Below are positions 60,536 to 64,000 of a DNA stretch of 64,000 nt, in pieces (positions within the stretch are counted from its first letter, which is position 1; each line of letters begins with the position of its first letter). The position numbers and the translations under genes are program-made. The stretch comes from UBA8914 sp034002905 (GTDB lineage Bacteria; Pseudomonadota; Alphaproteobacteria; UBA9219): assembly GCA_034002905.1 (NCBI GenBank), contig JAVEZQ010000002.1, positions 62,001-126,000 on the forward strand, written 5' to 3'. The notes below the pieces were generated by a model. The model was not told where the DNA came from. It ran no database searches and saw nothing but the letters and a program-made list of their open reading frames with translations.

Positions 60536-61759
60536 ATGAGAACATGGGAATTCGACGATACACGCGCGAGTCCAACAAATCTTGTCCTTGAACAAGATTT
60601 TGTCTTGCGTCTTCGCAGAATGAATCGCCTTGCGACAAAGCATGTCATTGCCCTTTTATCGGTCAACGAAATACCATTTGATTATGGGGGGCGCGGCTCG
60701 ATCGACGAGGCGCACAGGCGCCTTGAAGCCCTCACAATCGCACAAAAAGGCGTCTTTGCGCCCATGTCGAATGGCGATGTCTTTTTGATCTGGCCAGAGG
60801 GCAGCAACACAATCGTTTTCCCCGACCAAGCCTTGATCGTTCTTCTCCCGCATGGCGTTCAATCCGGCGATAAAGAACGCTTTATGACCCTTTACAACCT
60901 GCCGCAAGACTACACCTTACTTCGCGCGAGGGTAAATGACTACATCAATGGCGTAAAAACGATCGATTCAGAACAGACTGATGAAAATTCGGCATCCAAT
61001 CTGTTGCAAAGCGATGCCGCACGCGGCCCCCTCACTGCATGGCGGGTTAACCAGATTGAACGGCTCGCCAAGGAAATCGATCTGACACAATATATCCGCT
61101 CACAGAGTGTTTACGCCTATCAAAGCAACGAAAGCTGGCAGCAGTTGTTTGACGAAGCTTTTATTGGCGTCGACGAACTCAAAATGCGGTATTTTCCACA
61201 TACAGAAGTGACACAGCCCAAACACCTCTTTCTTGATCTCTGCCAGCTTCTTGACCGTAGCTTGCTTGAAGCGCTCACACTCAACTATATATCGGTGGCT
61301 GAAATGCCGCTAAGCCTCAACTTATCCATTCCGACGGTGATCGGCAAAGAGTTCGCGGCCTTCATCCACTCTATTCCGCGAATGAACCGCTCACGGATCG
61401 TCTTTGAAATTCACTGTGGCGATTTGCTTCAGGATTTTTCGTTGACGATGAATGGTCTGGCCACATTGCATCAAGAGGGATTCAAGATTGCCATCGATGG
61501 CATCACGCCGGATATGGTCGGCTTTTTCAACTTCGGCGCACTAAATGCCGACTATATCAAAATCAATGTCGGTAAAGACCATGTGACAACGCTCAGGAGC
61601 AGCTATATTCACGATGCGATTATGAAGATTCCGCACGACAAGATCATCTTTTTCCATTGTGACAGCGACCAAGCCATCAAGCTTGGGCTCGAAATGGGAA
61701 TCACAAAGTATCAGGGCTTCCTGATCGACAACGCCGCCCGTAAATGGCGGAAGGTATAA
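60536..61759 (+). CDS. Degenerate EAL-domain protein
   Basis: A 407-residue cytosolic protein. Residues 1-150 are of no known family. Residues about 165-405 have the EAL fold outline: PLSLNLSIPTVIG (259-271), RIVFEIHCGD (287-296), KIAIDGITPDMVGF (317-330), ADYIKINV (338-345) and YQGFLI (392-397). The catalytic set is gone: the EAL motif itself, the ELTE glutamate region, DDFG (now IDGI) and AEGVE (now FHCDSD), so c-di-GMP hydrolysis is unlikely. It may bind the nucleotide or a partner. No Shine-Dalgarno; a TATAAT just upstream suggests leaderless mRNA. Confidence 0.72.
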   Translation: MRTWEFDDTRASPTNLVLEQDFVLRLRRMNRLATKHVIALLSVNEIPFDYGGRGSIDEAHRRLEALTIAQKGVFAPMSNGDVFLIWPEGSNTIVFPDQALIVLLPHGVQSGDKERFMTLYNLPQDYTLLRARVNDYINGVKTIDSEQTDENSASNLLQSDAARGPLTAWRVNQIERLAKEIDLTQYIRSQSVYAYQSNESWQQLFDEAFIGVDELKMRYFPHTEVTQPKHLFLDLCQLLDRSLLEALTLNYISVAEMPLSLNLSIPTVIGKEFAAFIHSIPRMNRSRIVFEIHCGDLLQDFSLTMNGLATLHQEGFKIAIDGITPDMVGFFNFGALNADYIKINVGKDHVTTLRSSYIHDAIMKIPHDKIIFFHCDSDQAIKLGLEMGITKYQGFLIDNAARKWRKV

Positions 61760-61913
61760 AGCCCGTCCATACAAGCCCGAAATTATCTTTATCGCTGGCG
61801 CATGACGCATGCCTTCCTGCTTAATAAGTCCGAGGCAAAGAAAACTGCAGCATAGTTGTGACCACGCTTATCTTTGGTGTCGGGTCTTCAAGTCCTTTCG
61901 ACAATTAAGCCAT

Positions 61914-61944
61914 AAAAAAACGCCCCATAAGGGCGTTTTTTTTT
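61914..61944. terminator. Bidirectional terminator beside tRNA-Thr
   Basis: ACGCCC/GGGCGT hairpin with a CATAA loop, six A residues on the left and eight or more T residues on the right. It ends the tRNA-Thr transcript (minus) and can also end the EAL-like gene's transcript (plus). The stretch 61760-61913 has nothing else that I can name. Confidence 0.9.
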
Positions 61945-61945
61945 A

Positions 61946-62021
61946 TGGTGCCGTTGAAGAGACTTGAACTCCCGACCTTGGCTTTACGAAAGCCCTGCTC
62001 TACCAACTGAGCTACAACGGC
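61946..62021 (-). tRNA. tRNA-Thr (anticodon CGT)
   Basis: On the minus strand GCCGTTG pairs with CAACGGC, with A as discriminator and an encoded CCA. The D arm GCTC/GAGC, the anticodon loop TTCGTAA, and a T arm with TTCAAGT are present; the T stem has one G-T pair and the anticodon stem one mismatch at its outer end. Reads ACG codons. Confidence 0.95.
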
Positions 62022-62151
62022 ACATATACCCCCCTATACGATTTTCACTAGGGAAAGCGTCATGCTTCTTAACGATTCCAAGGGCGAACGTCAATCCCAA
62101 AGGGCTTAAAAAGAGCATTTTCTTTATCAAAGACGAGGACAAAAACCCTAA

Positions 62152-63207
62152 TTACTTCTGATATTTCAATCCATTAACAAACTGCTCCGTGACGCGCCGC
62201 CAGGAGTGTTTTTCAGCAAAGGCCCTCGCCCGTTCAGGCCGGTCCGACAGGATCAGGGCTCTATCGACAGCCCGCTGCAAATCGGCATCTAAGGCCGCGA
62301 AATGAGCTGCTTCAGGCTCATTAAAAACATCGGCTGGCCCTGACACATTATAAGCGGCAACGCGCAACCCCGCCGCGCAGGCTTCAAGCAGCACAAGACC
62401 AAATGTATCCGTCTTGGACGGAAAGACGAACACGTCTGCCGCCGCAAAAGCGTTTGCCAGATCGTTGCCTTCCTTGCGGCCAAGGAAAACACTATCGGGA
62501 TAAGCCTTGCTCAGGGTCTTCAGGTCAGGCCCGCTTCCAATCAGAACCTTGGTGCCCGTAGTTGAAAGGGCAAGAAAATCCTTTAGGTTCTTTTCAACAG
62601 AGATACGCCCGACATAAAGCAGGATTGGACGTTTAAGCTCGCAGTAAGCGGAATAATCCTTTTCACCCGGATAGAAAGCATCGGTATCAACACCACGAGA
62701 CCACAACGCAACTTTTGTAAAGCCATGGACCTTAAGGAGATCAAGCATCGTCTGCGTGGGAACTAATGTCCTGATACCCACATTATGAAAACGACGAAGT
62801 GCCGCATAGGTCAAGTTCTCTATTCCGCGCGCAACAGCACTCGGTAAAAAGTGAGGCACACGTGCGCAAACATATTCGGGAAAACGTGTGTGATAAGCCG
62901 TGGAGAACGGCTTGCGCTGTGCAAGACAAATCAAAACGGCGCACAGGCCAAGCGGCCCCTCGGTCGCAATATGAACGGCATCGGCAGGATGTGTTTTAAA
63001 AAACTTCTTCATCCGTCGATACGACAGGAAATCCAGCTTGATCTCGCGATAGGTCGGCATACTCACGGTCAGCCAACGATTGTCACGGGGATGAAAGACC
63101 TCAACCTGATGGCCCAGCGCAACAAGTTCCTTCTGCGTTGCCAGTAATGTTCGGACAACACCGTTTGTTTGTGGCAACCACGCATCAGTGATGATCAGGA
63201 TCTTCAT
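62152..63207 (-). CDS. Glycosyltransferase family 4
   Basis: GT-B fold transferase of the group 1 (GT4) family. The 351 residues begin MKILIITDAWLPQTNGVVRTL, a start shared with plant-type SqdX and bacterial mannosyltransferases acting on glycolipids. They contain RPILLYVGRISVEKNLKDFL, KVLIGSGPDLKTL, and the donor-site SKTDTFGLVLLEACAAGLRVAAY. The substrate is not certain; a glycolipid is likely. Its 5' end overlaps the phosphoesterase gene by 23 bases, so the two are translationally coupled. Confidence 0.88.
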   Translation of the reverse strand: MKILIITDAWLPQTNGVVRTLLATQKELVALGHQVEVFHPRDNRWLTVSMPTYREIKLDFLSYRRMKKFFKTHPADAVHIATEGPLGLCAVLICLAQRKPFSTAYHTRFPEYVCARVPHFLPSAVARGIENLTYAALRRFHNVGIRTLVPTQTMLDLLKVHGFTKVALWSRGVDTDAFYPGEKDYSAYCELKRPILLYVGRISVEKNLKDFLALSTTGTKVLIGSGPDLKTLSKAYPDSVFLGRKEGNDLANAFAAADVFVFPSKTDTFGLVLLEACAAGLRVAAYNVSGPADVFNEPEAAHFAALDADLQRAVDRALILSDRPERARAFAEKHSWRRVTEQFVNGLKYQK

Positions 63208-63988
63208 TATGATTGTTATCCAACAACGCCGTTTTTTGTTTGGGCCAACAGATCACCGACAAATTACCCTCAAAGTCCTCAACCAAAGCCGTACAGGATT
63301 CAACCCAGTCACCGTCATTATAATATTCCGAAGCGCCGATCACACGCATTTCCGCATGGTGGATATGCCCGCAAATCACGCCATCCACCTGATAACGTCT
63401 GGCTTCCCGCGCAATAAACTCTTCATAAGAGCTGATATACTCAACGGCATTTTTAACTTTGTACTTCAGATAGGCCGAAAGCGACCAATAGCTAAAGCCA
63501 AAATAGCGTCGAACTTTGTTCAAGTAGGTGTTAAGGGCAAGGATAAAGGTGTAGGCAACATCCCCTAGCTTCGCGAGCCACTTTGCATAGCCCATCACCG
63601 CGTCAAACTGATCGCCATGCAGGACAAGGTAACGCTTGCCATTTGCCGTTATGTGGATCTCTTGATTGCTGACCAAGACATCGCCAAAGCTCAAGCCGCA
63701 AAAATCACGGGCGACTTCATCATGGTTGCCGGGAATATAGAAAACCTTGGAGCCTTTTCGCGCACGACGAAGAATTTTCTGGATCACATCATTATGAAGC
63801 TGTGGCCAGTACCAGCGCTTTTTCAGGTGCCAGCCGTCGATAATGTCCCCGACGAGATAGAGAAACTCGGACTCGGTGTGCATCAGGAAATCGAGAACAG
63901 CTTCGGCTTGACACCCTGCTGTGCCCAAATGCAAATCAGAGATCCAGATCGTACGGAACTTGAGGCAATCGATAGAACCATAGGTCAT
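63185..63988 (-). CDS. LpxH-like metallophosphoesterase (UDP-2,3-diacylglucosamine diphosphatase family)
   Basis: Calcineurin-like phosphoesterase of the family that includes LpxH. The 267 residues show all metal motifs: ISDLHLGTAGCQ, VGDIIDGWHL, PGNHDEVAR, LVLHGDQFDAV and CGHIHHAEMR. The ATG at 63988 is the first in the window, but the frame stays open to the edge at 64000, so the real start may lie outside. The gene overlaps the GT4 gene; many alphaproteobacteria carry such a pair. Lipid A synthesis itself usually uses LpxI in this class, so a different lipid substrate is possible. Confidence 0.85.
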   Translation of the reverse strand: MTYGSIDCLKFRTIWISDLHLGTAGCQAEAVLDFLMHTESEFLYLVGDIIDGWHLKKRWYWPQLHNDVIQKILRRARKGSKVFYIPGNHDEVARDFCGLSFGDVLVSNQEIHITANGKRYLVLHGDQFDAVMGYAKWLAKLGDVAYTFILALNTYLNKVRRYFGFSYWSLSAYLKYKVKNAVEYISSYEEFIAREARRYQVDGVICGHIHHAEMRVIGASEYYNDGDWVESCTALVEDFEGNLSVICWPKQKTALLDNNHNEDPDHH

Positions 63989-64000
63989 CTGAACTTGTTT

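Overview
The window reads as chromosomal core genome of a free-living or loosely host-associated alphaproteobacterium of moderate GC. The pointers are an SOS operator of the alphaproteobacterial direct-repeat type (GAAC-N7-GAAC) in front of recA, the bamD-recN-ligA order, a YerC/YecD TrpR-like regulator, an RHH_4 ribbon-helix-helix protein, a single Rel/SpoT enzyme beside rpoZ, the short PurL form, and palindromic TGTCA..TGACA intergenic repeats. Genus-level placement is not possible from the sequence alone; a Rhodospirillales- or Micavibrio-like lineage is a guess. No rRNA, CRISPR, insertion sequence, prophage or plasmid gene was seen.

Layout. 1-1.8 kb: rplU-rpmA-obgE operon (minus) leading to a truncated gene at the left edge. 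2-3.9 kb: a DUF2268-like metalloprotease interrupted by one in-frame stop, and a membrane protein. 4-8.6 kb: rpoZ-rel-ettA (minus), a translation and stringent-response block. 8.9-23.6 kb: NYN-domain nuclease, smpB, soluble lytic transglycosylase, RHH protein and fumC, a nuclease-like secreted protein, a large AsmA/YhdP-like protein, Sua5, YqgE, DsbD, rnhA and a heptosyltransferase-like GT9. 23.7-27.8 kb: pyruvate phosphate dikinase with a small linked gene, and a HAD-like protein. 27.8-29.4 kb: rpsF-rpsR-rplI with promoter, leader hairpin and terminator. 29.6-42.3 kb: DegT-type aminotransferase, lipoprotein, bamD-recN-ligA, diguanylate cyclase, uvrD-prmA-pepP. 42.4-48 kb: small membrane and hypothetical genes, lipoprotein, purB, yerC-like regulator, methyltransferase, SOS-controlled recA. 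48-50.3 kb (minus): tRNA-Trp-secE-nusG-rplK-rplA. 50.5-51 kb: tRNA-Gly followed by a tandem array of its own 3' end. 51.2-57.2 kb: secreted unknown protein, purQ-purL-bolA-grxD (minus), rodA. 57.2-61.8 kb: a looser region of short orphan genes, an XRE regulator, a DJ-1-like protein without its cysteine and a degenerate EAL protein. 61.9-64 kb: tRNA-Thr, a GT4 glycosyltransferase and an LpxH-like phosphoesterase.

The most unusual feature is the array at 50590-50955. Four complete 85-bp units and a partial fifth each begin with the last 25 or so nucleotides of tRNA-Gly(TCC), including the T arm, the 3' acceptor strand and CCA. A hairpin and T-tract terminator follow only after the last unit, so the whole array should be transcribed with the tRNA. 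This is the architecture of the rtT RNA at the E. coli tyrT locus, but on a different tRNA, with a different unit length and unrelated spacer sequence.

Other points worth a look are the CSGS active site in place of CGFS in the monothiol glutaredoxin beside BolA, several probable pseudoenzymes (nuclease-like, HAD-like, DJ-1-like, EAL-like), two genes whose best promoter predicts leaderless mRNA, and a terminator-like hairpin ending 16 bases before the obgE start. Start codons were moved inward from the longest reading frame wherever a Shine-Dalgarno sequence or the family alignment supported it.
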